Source: Apophysomyces variabilis
Lineage: Eukaryota; Mucoromycota; Mucoromycetes; Mucorales; Mucoraceae
Direction: 5' to 3'
NCBI GenBank assembly: GCA_002749535.1
Contig: MZZL01000033.1
Span: 124,001-188,000, forward strand
Length of the DNA stretch: 64,000 nt
The notes below the pieces were generated by a model. It was not told the DNA's origin. It saw only the letters and a list, made by a program, of their open reading frames with translations, and did not search any database. The translations under genes and the position numbers were made by a program. This document shows positions 10,589 through 19,889 of this stretch, one piece after another. Position 1 is the first letter of the stretch. The number at the start of each line of letters is the position of its first letter.

Positions 10589-11863
10589 TTACAAATTCTT
10601 TTGCTCTGCCAAGCAACGAGGAAAGAACGAAATTGAATGTCTGATCCATCCTTCACAATCCTTCTTTCGAACTTCCTTGCATGCTTCAACAATCCTAGGA
10701 GTCAAGTGATCACTTTCACTCAATGGATGCCTTTTTATTGCACCTTTAACTTTGGACCAGAACTCCTCGATTGGGTTAAGAAATGGTGAATACTGCGGTA
10801 ATCGAAGAAGTTTGTGACCTCTTGCCTTAATTTCCTCAGCTATACCATCAGACGAGTGAATTGGAGCATTATCAATAACGATGTTAAAGTTACGTAGGTT
10901 GTTTCTGTCAAGCACATCCAACACATTTCTTACAAAGACCCGCAAAATCATCGGCCCTAGTTCCACGGTGTGTTTCAATCTTTTCTTTCGGTGATAAACA
11001 CCTGGCAAACGCAAAGATACATCAATCACTCCAGCGGAAGAAATGGCACCTAGAATAGTGATTGATATGCCACGTTGGGCTGGAATGATGACTTTTGCTG
11101 GCTCCCCTTTTCTTAACCTCGCGTAGTTTCGCATACTGTGCATATTAAAGCCAGATTCGTCAAGGAAAACACAATTTGTAGTGTACTCGATTGAACCATC
11201 TTTCATGATCATTTCTACCCACTCTTTCCTTTCCTTAATAATTTCTTCGCTGTTTCGTTTAGCTGGTAACTTCTCTGCTCTTTTCAACGTAAAGTTGCAT
11301 TCGCTAATGACATGCCTGTGCACAGTGGGGATACTGACGCTTAGACCTTCAAAAGCAGTACATAAATCATTTCTAGCGTCTTCCAAGATAGCAAATGGCT
11401 TACCGTCAAAGTATGCTGTCAGAAACTTAGTGTGCTCCTCATTCAGCTTAGTAGGTCTTCCATGTTTCTCTCTCTCTTTCCGTTCAATGCCAGGCAAAGC
11501 TTTGTCGGGGTCTTCTTCGTATTGCTTAACAAAATTGTATGCGGCACTGTATTTAATTCCGGCCTTTCTGGCAGCCTCGGCAATGGTTGAACCGGTTTCA
11601 ATCCTGTAATGGATTAACTTCGCGATTTGGTCTGCCGAGTACTTGCTATTTGTCCTCTTTTGATGTTTTATAACCTTTATAATTGGCTTGTCTTCTTCTT
11701 TTGCTTCTTCCGAAAAGCAATCCTCATCAGGAACGCGTTGTTCTTCATCTATGTTCATCTGATAAACAGTAACTAAATTCACTTGGGGCGTCATCAACAA
11801 CCATGTCCTGCGCCAAATCAGTTTCCTCATCAGAGTATTGTTGCATTTCAATGTCTTGCTCAA
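10589..11863 (-). CDS. Tc1/mariner transposase, DD34E type
   Basis: This is the transposase that cuts and pastes the surrounding element. After a variable acidic N terminus there is a helix-turn-helix region (KYSADQIAKLIHYRIETG, TIAEAARKAGIKYSAAYNF), then the DDE domain. The catalytic residues are Asp in FLDESGFN, Asp in NIVIDNAPIHSS and Glu in FLNPIEEFWSKVK. Thirty-four residues separate the second and third, the Tc1 spacing. The frame is 424 codons from 11863, but the likely start is MNIDEEQRVPDEDC near 11757. A second minus-strand frame (11745-11963, MGTHSTNYGILNDHL...) overlaps its 5' end and looks like the original N terminus, now out of frame. The C terminus is complete. Confidence 0.92.
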   Translation of the reverse strand: MSKTLKCNNTLMRKLIWRRTWLLMTPQVNLVTVYQMNIDEEQRVPDEDCFSEEAKEEDKPIIKVIKHQKRTNSKYSADQIAKLIHYRIETGSTIAEAARKAGIKYSAAYNFVKQYEEDPDKALPGIERKEREKHGRPTKLNEEHTKFLTAYFDGKPFAILEDARNDLCTAFEGLSVSIPTVHRHVISECNFTLKRAEKLPAKRNSEEIIKERKEWVEMIMKDGSIEYTTNCVFLDESGFNMHSMRNYARLRKGEPAKVIIPAQRGISITILGAISSAGVIDVSLRLPGVYHRKKRLKHTVELGPMILRVFVRNVLDVLDRNNLRNFNIVIDNAPIHSSDGIAEEIKARGHKLLRLPQYSPFLNPIEEFWSKVKGAIKRHPLSESDHLTPRIVEACKEVRKKDCEGWIRHSISFFPRCLAEQKNL

Positions 11864-12026
11864 TTAGATGATCGTTTAATATTCCGTAGTTGGTGCTATG
11901 AGTGCCCATGGTTTTTAAATATTGTTGCGCTACGCCCTGAACAGAACAATGTACTTTGTTCAAAATATCAATAACAAGATTTTCATAATTTCATTGGATG
12001 ATTTTTCAAAATTCGCTCTCCGAAGG

Positions 12027-12073
12027 TTTAAACAATTTTGGGCGGAATCTTCAAAAACTTTTGAAAAAACCAG
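12027..12073 (-). repeat. Right terminal inverted repeat of the Tc1/mariner element
   Basis: Read inward from 12073 it begins CTGGTTTTTTCAAAAG, followed by the same core as the left end. TA follows at 12074-12075. Confidence 0.93.
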
Positions 12074-12124
12074 TAGTCGACCTGTCATTGTACTGCTTTC
12101 TGAGCAAGACAGGCGCAGAGGAAA

Positions 12125-14489
12125 ATGTTTAAACTACTGGTGCATAGCAGATACTTGATACGCCCCGCTCGGACTCAATTCTCTCGCTGTCAACATGAAA
12201 GACGTGTCAGTACATCTATATCAGTGGTCAAACACAAGCCACTGAAGAAGCGCGAGATGCCTGCGCAACAGCATCGAGAGAACGATCATGCCTCTAAAGA
12301 TCTCAGGGCGGAGATTATGCAGTCGCTCTATCGCTACCAGCAACAACCCATACCCACTCATAAGCCAAATATCATTCTCACAAATTGTCCTCATTGCCTG
12401 AAAGTCCGAAAGAAAAGCTTCGCTGCTTATATCGACTTGGCTAAGGCTTCTTATGAGTGCACCTCCTGCAAAGCTAATGGATCATGGAATCAATTTTTAA
12501 GGGCCTTACATAACAAGCTTGAAAGTGCGACTGGGACGTACGAGATCACTCATGCTTCCAATCAGATGTGGTCGCGATCTGTCACATTCTCACGACCGTT
12601 GGAAGAGATACAGAATTATGCAGAATCTTTAAGTTTGAATGCCGCATTGCTTGAAAATCTCGCCAAGAAACATAAGGTCAAACCGGAGATCTGGAAGATA
12701 TATCGTGTCGGTGTGGCTGAATATGCCAGTATAGATGAGCGTCTAGAGGCAACAAAGGGAAGCGCATCGATGCAAGTTGGTGCCAAGTGCTTAACATTCC
12801 CTCAAACGAGACTTATTTTTGCTCCAGATAAGGATGAAGACAATGCAAAAGACAACTTCCATGTGGATATTGCACGAATTAAAGCCTGCGAGCTGGAAGA
12901 TCTCGACAAACTGACAGTATTTGATCCTCCCTTACACAACGAAGAAACCTCAGTCGGATTATTTGGGTATCACGTTGCTCGCGAAGACTCGGACGCTATA
13001 ATTCTGACGCGGCGGGAATTGGATGCGATGGCTGCTTATCAAGAGACAGGGATAGCAAGTGTTGCGTTGCCAACAATGAATTACCAATTGCAACAGTCGG
13101 TACTCCCATTGCTGGAACGATTTTCGAATGTCTACATTTGGCTAGATGACGATGTCGAAGGCCAGCTTTCTGCTGAACGATTTGCTAAGAGAATTGGCGA
13201 AGCCAGATGCTACATTGTTCACACGCGACGCGGTGAACCTGGTGGGCCATTGAATCCACACGGGGCATTGATGGCAGGCCACGATTTGCCCAGTATATTA
13301 AAATCTGCCGTCCAGCTTAAACATGACCAAATTGCTGACTTCCATGATCTTCGCGAGGAAGTGTATCGAGAGATCCTTAATCCAGAACAGATACGAGGTG
13401 TGCAATCTCAGGATTTGCCTGCTCTTAATCGAGTATTGAAAGGACACCGTCCCGGCGAGCTTACTATTTTGACGGGTCCTACTGGCGCTGGAAAGACTAC
13501 TATCATTAGCCAACTTAGTTTGGATTACTGTAAGAGTGGTGTCCCTACATTATGGGGTTCGTTCGAAATCCAGAATAAGCGTTTGGCCAAGAAAATGCTA
13601 TACCAATTTGCCGGCAAAGACCTTAGCAAATGGCCTAAAGAACTTGATCTGTGGGCGGACAAATTTGAGCAGGTATACATGTTGTAATAACCGTGTGGTA
13701 CGCAAAAGCAGTAAGGGTAATGAAGGATCTATAGCTTCCCTTGTATTTCTTGAAATTCTTCAGTAGTACAGCGATTAAGGATGTATTAGATGCATGTACG
13801 CATGCCGTGTATGCGTATGATGTGCGGCATATCATCCTGGATAATCTTCAGTTTATGCTTTCCCAGCAAGGCAAATCGAGTCTTGATCGCTGGGAACTAC
13901 AAGATGAGGCGGTGGCCGAGCTACGCAGGTTTGCCACGCAACAAGATGTGCACGTCTCCTTGGTAGTGCATCCGCGTAAAGATTCAAGTGAACAGTTAGA
14001 CATCAACTCTGTATTTGGCAGTGCCAAAGTAACACAAGAATCCGACAACGTGATTATCATTCAAAAGAACGAGGAGCTTAATATTCGATATTTAGACGTC
14101 AAAAAGAACAGGTGAGAAAGTATTCTGATGGTATAATTTTGCTAAGCATCTATATAGATTTGACGGCACTCTCGGCTCGATACCATATAAGTTCATGCCG
14201 GAGTCACTCAAGGTATGGTAGACGTTAATCTTTATATCGTTTAACCAATCTGATGATGATGCAGATTCGTTGCTATAGCGAATCGGAACTCGCCAATCTG
14301 CAACAAAAAATGCAGGGTAAAGTGCCGTTAGATCGGCCATCCTATGGATCAACACAATTCAAGACGCGTTCAATCGAGGGAGGAGGCTCAAAGAATGTAA
14401 ATAGTACACAATACTCAAAACAATCTAGTTCTTCGTCAAACCAAAAATATGGTAGCAAGGTAGCCCAATACTCAAGATATTCAAAGTAA
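12125..14489 (+). CDS. TWNK: Twinkle-type mitochondrial DNA helicase/primase-like protein
   Basis: This is the replicative mtDNA helicase, related to phage T7 gene 4. Four exons, 12125-13672, 13735-14111, 14158-14212 and 14265-14489, give 734 residues in consistent phase. The N terminus (MFKLLVHSRYLIRPARTQFS) is basic and Ser/Arg-rich, as in matrix targeting signals. A zinc-ribbon pair follows, CPHC and CTSC about 24 residues apart. Then come the TOPRIM-like motif YIWLDDDVEGQ, the Walker A motif GPTGAGKTTI, the Walker B region HIILDNLQFML and a late helicase motif (SVFGSAKVTQESDNVII). The C terminus is a Ser/Tyr/Gln-rich tail without known domain. The first intron contains stops in all useful frames, so it must be spliced (EQ joins LPLYFLKFF). 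A Tc1/mariner element ends about 50 bp upstream of the ATG. Confidence 0.93.
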
Positions 14490-14921
14490 AAATCTTCATT
14501 CTAATTTTTCGCATGCTTCGCTCTCTGAAACACAAGAGACGAACATATATTGCGCAAAAGAAATGATAATGTTGTAAATATGGTATTCTTTTAGGAACTA
14601 AAGTGGCGGGAACAGAAATAGCTCATATATTGCCTACCTGGATGATCCTGCTATCGATGCTTGCAATGGCCAGGGGTAAATTTCAACCTCGTTCATTTCA
14701 CGAAGAAATTGGAAGATTGTGCTTTTCTGCACTGCACAGTTTTCCTCGATCTACCCTTGTGTTGCTGATGCAGCTCCTTTCAAAAGCATTCACATGTTAA
14801 ATTTACAAATCATATCAGAAGACGCTGGTGTTCTTACAAAGATCGTTATCGATTAACCCAATTTGTAAGACCAACTTGTACTAGTTTACACTTCGTTAAA
14901 CAGCTTGTCATGAAAGAATAG
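14490..14921. other. TWNK downstream region, possible small gene
   Basis: Plus-strand frames near 14603-14800 are short and carry no family signature. One reading, with AYLDDPAIDACNGQ, a GTAAAT donor and a later segment with YPCVADAAPF, could be a small spliced protein. I cannot support it further. Confidence 0.3.
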
Positions 14922-15300
14922 CTAGTTTATTTTGTAAACGATCTTTATCTTATAATTTTTCGTAACAAAAAAGTATTTTCGGCCTTGTGGCAAGCAGAAA
15001 TTTAGTATTTCTGTCTTGACGACTTGCAATGCTTCTCTCAAATTATCGACCCTAAGCAGACGTGCAGCTTTCTGACCTTTGTTGATCCACTCTACGTAAA
15101 AATGTTCGCCATCTTTTTCAATAGAAATGATACGGCCACATATGTTGCCAGTAGTCTTTCGATTGCTATTACCACCCTTCCACTCGTCATACTTGTGACC
15201 ATTGTCTTCGGAGAACCAGTCCAGCAATTCATTTGAATCGTCATTGTACCAGCTTATGTTATTTTCAGTTGAGCAGTAGGTTCTTCGTGGGCTTGCATGG
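14922..15300 (-). CDS. Hypothetical protein, unrecognised
   Basis: A minus-strand frame of about 125 codons stays open from roughly 15300 to its stop at 14922. It includes SWYNDDSNELLDWFSED, CGRIISIEKDGEHFYVEW and LREALQVVKTEILNFCL. Composition is like a real soluble protein, with alternating charged and hydrophobic residues in the middle part that suggest beta strands. No start codon is certain: an internal Met lies at 15227 and upstream codons are in frame without one. It may be one exon of a longer gene or a remnant. No family recognised. Confidence 0.35.
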
Positions 15301-16043
15301 TAGGTTGTTGTGCGCTGTACAATGTTTTAGGATAATATGATGATTGCTCAATAAGCAGAATGATTTTGCATAGCATTTTATACTCTCACGCTCTGTTTTC
15401 AATTATCTTAAACAGGTGGGTTATTGTTCCAGATATGCATATTGTTATTATTGTGCACATCTTTATGTATCATCAGTTTTCACGACGTGGTAGTTTTTGC
15501 TTTATCATATATGGAAATTAACTGTTTTTCTACGGCAGTATATTGGGTGTGTGGCTGTCAAACTTTTCCGTGATCTCGATACTCAGCGTGATTATATCCA
15601 AATAAGGAAGCGCAATAAATCACCTGCTCTCCTACAGAACATTGTCCTGCTTTCTTCTTCTGGCATGCTTCGTTTATTCAACACAACCAACATAATCCTG
15701 GGATTTTATATTGCTGCAAGCTTTGCAACCCAAACTGTACAAGTCAAATACGATCAGCTCTACTCTTTTCGTCTTGCAGACAATAACAACAAAAAGACGT
15801 CTTAGGGAACGACAGGCGGTTTTCCACTCTAAATCATTCCACATAATGACATATCACTTGTACATATATACATGTTATCGCTGTATAAAGAAGCCGTTTC
15901 TGTAACTATCCTTCCTCATGTTGCAATTTCCCTACTGCATAAGCACTCATCCTCATGGTTGTGTAACCTCAGTTCACATCCTGTTGGCTGTTGTCTTGTA
16001 AAAAAATAGACACTCTCTTTCGCTGTAGTCTATCTGATTGACC
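15301..16043. other. Upstream region of TMEM97, no supported gene
   Basis: The plus-strand frame at 15497-15805 (102 codons) is Lys/Asn-rich towards its end and matches nothing I know. I treat it as chance. The final ~100 bp include pyrimidine-rich sequence expected of a fungal promoter. Confidence 0.35.
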
Positions 16044-16649
16044 ATGACAACTTCCCTCTTGTCTCGACCTCTTGATCTCATCTTTTTTTCTTACTTTGCC
16101 TCCCACATCCCAATCACGGTTGCCATCGATTTGCAGGCTCTGCTTCCGGCATGGGTATTTCCTCAGTTGGCGAAAGATCTACTCGCCATGTACACGCAAA
16201 GGTACAGAGACCCATTCATGGGATCACAAATCGTCAAGCCCTGGTTCCTTAGCTTTGTTTTATGTGAAGCCATCCTTCAGCTTCCTTTCTTTTTTTACGC
16301 TTGCTACGGCATTTACAAAGGTAGGGGGAAAATTGGCAGGAAACACAAAGCGGCTCACATATATCGTGTAGATTCTTCTTGCATCCGCCTACCTTTGATT
16401 GGTAAGGGATGAAATGAGTCTGTGGTAAGCTAATCAACGTATTTAGTGTATGGTGCCCATGTTATGACAACAGTGCTCCCAGTGATAACAGAGCTCTTGT
16501 TCAATGTCAATTACAAATTGACTAGCTCGGAAATTAGCGTGTTACTGGCATTCTATGCCCCATACTTTATCATTCCCCTCCTAATCACAATCGATTCTTA
16601 TGGACGCGTTTCCAAAGCGTTGGCAGCATGTCGTTCCAAGCAAGACTAA
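16044..16649 (+). CDS. TMEM97: TMEM97/sigma-2 receptor-like EXPERA-domain protein
   Basis: A small four-helix membrane protein of the EXPERA superfamily (TMEM97, EBP, TM6SF). The family is linked to sterol handling in the endoplasmic reticulum. Three exons, 16044-16320, 16372-16401 and 16447-16649, give 169 residues in consistent phase. The opening RPLDLIFFSYFASHIPITVAID is characteristic, followed by DPFMGSQIVKPWFLSFVLCE, then membrane helices ending at LLAFYAPYFIIPLLITID. The 30-nt middle exon encodes only DSSCIRLPLI. The start is the ATG at 16044, with the RPLD motif eight residues in, as is usual. The C terminus is short and basic (ACRSKQD). Confidence 0.88.
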
Positions 16650-17249
16650 GTATTGCCCAGCTGGAAACAACATGATTAGTTTGCATAATATAGAATTCCA
16701 TAACAATCTAACTACCTTAATTTGTGAAATAGAGACACATATTTTACATGAGGAACTCACGCTGCTCAACAAGAAACGCACTTATGAGCCGGATGGTATA
16801 ACAAAGTAAGATTGGCATTTCAATAGGCCAAACAGGGGTAATACCCTAAGTAGTATACATTGTCGGTGGAACGCATACTTCATCATTTCTACTACTGCAG
16901 AATGCAATAACCAGTCAAAGTGAGCACTTGCATCTTCCCTAGCGCAAAACAATCGTTACGTGGCGCGCAAACCCTGTAGTCTATTTGCTTCCAATGCTGA
17001 AGAAATTGGCTAACTGACTTGCACAAGAAAAATGCTCTAAACCGTTTCTATCCTGGAAGGTTCAGAGTGTTTGGCGTTTCCACTTGGTCCAAATAGTCAA
17101 ACTGTTATGAAGTCGTAGATGTCAATCCTTCACACTCCGAGAATCCCGCATTATCAGTAGTTAATTTGAAACGTCAAATTGGGAGGGTTCAATTTAAAGC
17201 AGATATCTTCGTAATATAGGATATACGAAACAATGTCCAACGAACGAAG
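16650..17249. other. Convergent intergenic region between TMEM97 and VPS5
   Basis: TMEM97 (plus) and VPS5 (minus) end towards each other here. Only short frames are present and I see no RNA gene or repeat. Confidence 0.45.
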
Positions 17250-19283
17250 TCATGACTCCAAATCGTCGTCATCCTCTTCAGTCTCTTCATCTTCCAGACC
17301 TTTCGTTCGTTCAAAAAAGTCTTCCCAAACGGCGATTACCTGTAGCTATTTCAACTCACTGGATTTACATTGCCTCATTTCCTACCTGCTTCTGGTGCTC
17401 CACCATGCTACATAAAAATTGCTCCACACTGTCACGGAAGTCCTCGACTTTTTCTTTGTCAAACCGATCTAGCTCATTCTTAATCAAATGGGATATATCT
17501 TCAAACTCTCTCCTTTGGTCATCAACTCGTGTTGTCATCTAGCCAAACTTGTTACGCTACGATAACTCTCTATATGCATCCCAGCAATCACCTCATTAAT
17601 CTCCTGTTGTACGGAGGCCAATCGATCATTTTTCCCTTTTGACTGAGCTTTCAGCCTTTCGTAGAAAGCTTGTTTTCTTTGCAGCTCGGATTCAGCTTGC
17701 TGAAAGCTTTGGTAAGCTTTCATACGTGCACTAAAGGCAAGCTATGTATTCTTCTTGTTATTACTTGGCTTTCCTCAGGTCACCAAACTCACCCTAATGG
17801 ATCCAATAATCCTTATGTATTCATCAATTGTATGTTCCAACGTCAGTATATCATATCGAGCCTAACATTCTCTGTTCAGAAAGCAGGTTTATAATAACCA
17901 ACGATTTCTTTTAATACTACCTGTTCCTCGTGTAACTTTTTTAGCCTCATTTGAACTTCGCTTAAAAGGGTTAGATGCGTAGAAAGATTCCTGTTAAGCT
18001 CTGCTGAAGCAAGCGGAAACATGGTTTCGCCAAAATCTGCCGTGGCAGCACCAAGTTCTGTAAAAGTATCATGTCAAACATAATGGCTCCGCAGCCAAAT
18101 TACATACCTTTTCTTTGTTTTACAACGCTCTCAACACTTTTCAGCAATGCCTTAAGTTGTGCTTCCAAGCCATCCAGTTGATTCTTTTTCGTGACAAACC
18201 ACTCGTCCACTTCTATAAACTTTGAAAATGGACTAGTGGCTGCATTTGACAAAGTTTCTCCGAAAGATCGCATGAATCCCAACTTTGGTGTCTCTGGTTC
18301 TGCACGTTTTTGGCGTTTCTGATATACCAAACTCTTTAGGACTTATACAACCAAATCATTCTGTTACCTCAATATTAAATGATTCGCTCTCTAGGAACAC
18401 TTTGAGGTCAGGATCTCCGTAAAGCATCGGATGAGATACGATCTTAGACAAACAACGTTCAAGGGCTATCCGCCGAGATTCCACGAATTCATCTTGGAAA
18501 CGACCTAAGCTGCACAATTAGTTTCCTATACACCACTTATTGTCCCTTGCCTAAAGCATGCTTTTCTGGAACTGGAGGGACAATGACGCCAGGGTTGCCA
18601 AGAGTAAGTTGATTGTACAGCCATAGAAAGTCTCGATAGCGTCTGGCCACGACAAATTCCGGTGCACGAAATGCAGGTGAGTTCGTCTCGAAAGGACAAA
18701 GAAGAGAGATTCATTAATCTAAAAGAAAACTAGGGAAAAAGGATATTTACCTTTGTCCTGACTTTGTATATAATGTGGGCATTGATAGCATCGCCTACTT
18801 TTTGGGGATCCTCAACAGAAACCTGGAAAAAGGGCCGCGAGCCACTTTTTGGGATTTCTAGTGTATCTGACTACAAGCAATAGAAAACCGTTGAAGTTAC
18901 AAAGCTATGACAAGAGAGCGTACCTGCGAATCCATGCTACCCTCCATATTCGAGTCTTCAACTGCTTCGGACTCAGCCTCAGACTCGGCGCTCTGTTCGG
19001 TCTGTCTGAACGAAGGATCCATACAAAGAGCTTTTATACTATCGGTTATTTGGGAATGTGTATCTTCTTCGGGAGTTTCCTCGTCATTGGCTTTGTCATT
19101 GTTGTTTTCTTCTTCATTGTCTGGCTCCGTTGCGGTTGGCATAACATCGGTTTGTTCGGGCAGGACATGTGCAGAAACAGAGGTAGAAGCGGGTCGATTT
19201 TGAGAGACAACATCAGCAAACGGATTGTTTTCAAGACCGTCGTCGAAATTTATAGAAGATCCTGCTATTCCAAACGTGTTCAT
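17250..19283 (-). CDS. VPS5: Retromer sorting nexin Vps5/SNX1-like (PX-BAR)
   Basis: This sorting nexin forms the membrane-bending part of retromer in endosome-to-Golgi recycling. Ten exons: 18924-19283, 18751-18870, 18551-18686, 18368-18504, 18108-18318, 17921-18057, 17793-17861, 17592-17741, 17386-17538 and 17250-17339. They give 520 residues with every phase consistent. An acidic, disordered N terminus (about 120 residues) leads to a PX domain with RPFFQVSVEDP, VARRYRDFLWLYNQL, VPPVPEKHALGRF and FVESRR. The BAR domain follows, with SFGETL, the central ILTLEHTIDEYIRIIGSIR and FDKEKVEDFRDSVEQFL. The protein ends in an acidic tail. The third intron (18505-18550) has a GC-AG boundary: G|GCAAGG...CTTAG. 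A 69-nt exon encodes the conserved TIDEYIRIIGSIR segment. Confidence 0.93.
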
Positions 19284-19800
19284 TCTGTCTTGCCAACCCT
19301 TTCGAGAAGTAGCGAGTCTCTTTTGGAGAGTGGTCGGGCACTACACCTCATGTGATTGGGACTGTTGAAGTCAGCTCGGGCATCGTGCAGTACTTCAAGC
19401 GCATTGTTCTTCTGGGCGAAAAGATCATAGGGAAACATCAACCGTTTGGATAAAGGATCCCATATAGCTAATATTGTCTTAGGCAAGAAGGTCACTTTGA
19501 TATAACCATCGATCTTATTTAAGAAGTCCTCCGCATGCTAGGGTTCTTTTATCTAAGAGCTTGATTTGACCTTTTGCAAGCGAACTTGCAATTGCAGCGC
19601 ATACGGGCTGGCAGCCGCATGCTTCTCCTCTCCGGAGCAGCACGGGGTTGTGTATAACAAACGAGCGGCAATGCTAGCTGATTTCAAGTGAATATCTGCC
19701 AAAGAGCTGAATGGGTTAAAAGAGAAAGGAGCTCTAAAGAAGGCAACAAACTTGCTCGAGAGATTGTTGATAGCACAACTATGTGGCATAGAGTTAATCT
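19284..19800 (-). CDS. Possible exon remnants upstream of VPS5, unrecognised
   Basis: Two minus-strand frames look coding. One is 19553-19789, with SSKFVAFFRAPFSFNPF, SLADIHLKSASIAARLL and ASPYALQLQVRLQKVK. The other, about 19318-19530, reads AEDFLNKIDGYIKVTF, PKTILAIWDPLSKRL and PYDLFAQKNNALEVL. They could be exons of one gene, joined across roughly 19530-19560, that was cut off by the LINE inserted at about 19.9 kb. I do not recognise the protein and cannot place a start. They are separate from VPS5, whose own ATG is at 19283. Confidence 0.3.
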
Positions 19801-19889
19801 ATGTTCAAAAATGGATGAGAGTACTTGACCTGAGGAAAAGATGTATAATTAACGAGGAGAAAGTCGCACGCTCTTTATACTGTTTATTG

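Larger units (their letters stand above)
10450..12073 (-). mobile_element. Complete Tc1/mariner (IS630-type) transposon
   Basis: This 1624-bp element is bordered by TA on both sides (10448-10449 and 12074-12075), the usual Tc1/mariner target duplication. Its ends are near-perfect inverted repeats of 46-47 bp (10450-10495 and 12027-12073). They share a 38-39 bp identical core (TTCAAAAGTTTTTGAAGATT, then CCGCCCAAAATTGTTTAAA), and the outer 7-9 bp are diverged. It carries one minus-strand transposase gene. The right end lies about 50 bp upstream of the TWNK start codon, so the insertion is in that gene's promoter or 5' leader. Intact ends, target duplication and open reading frame suggest a recent insertion. 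Confidence 0.93.

Noticed and set aside
11181..11609. Plus-strand frame of 142 codons opposite the transposase
   Set aside because: Shadow of the transposase; no features of its own.
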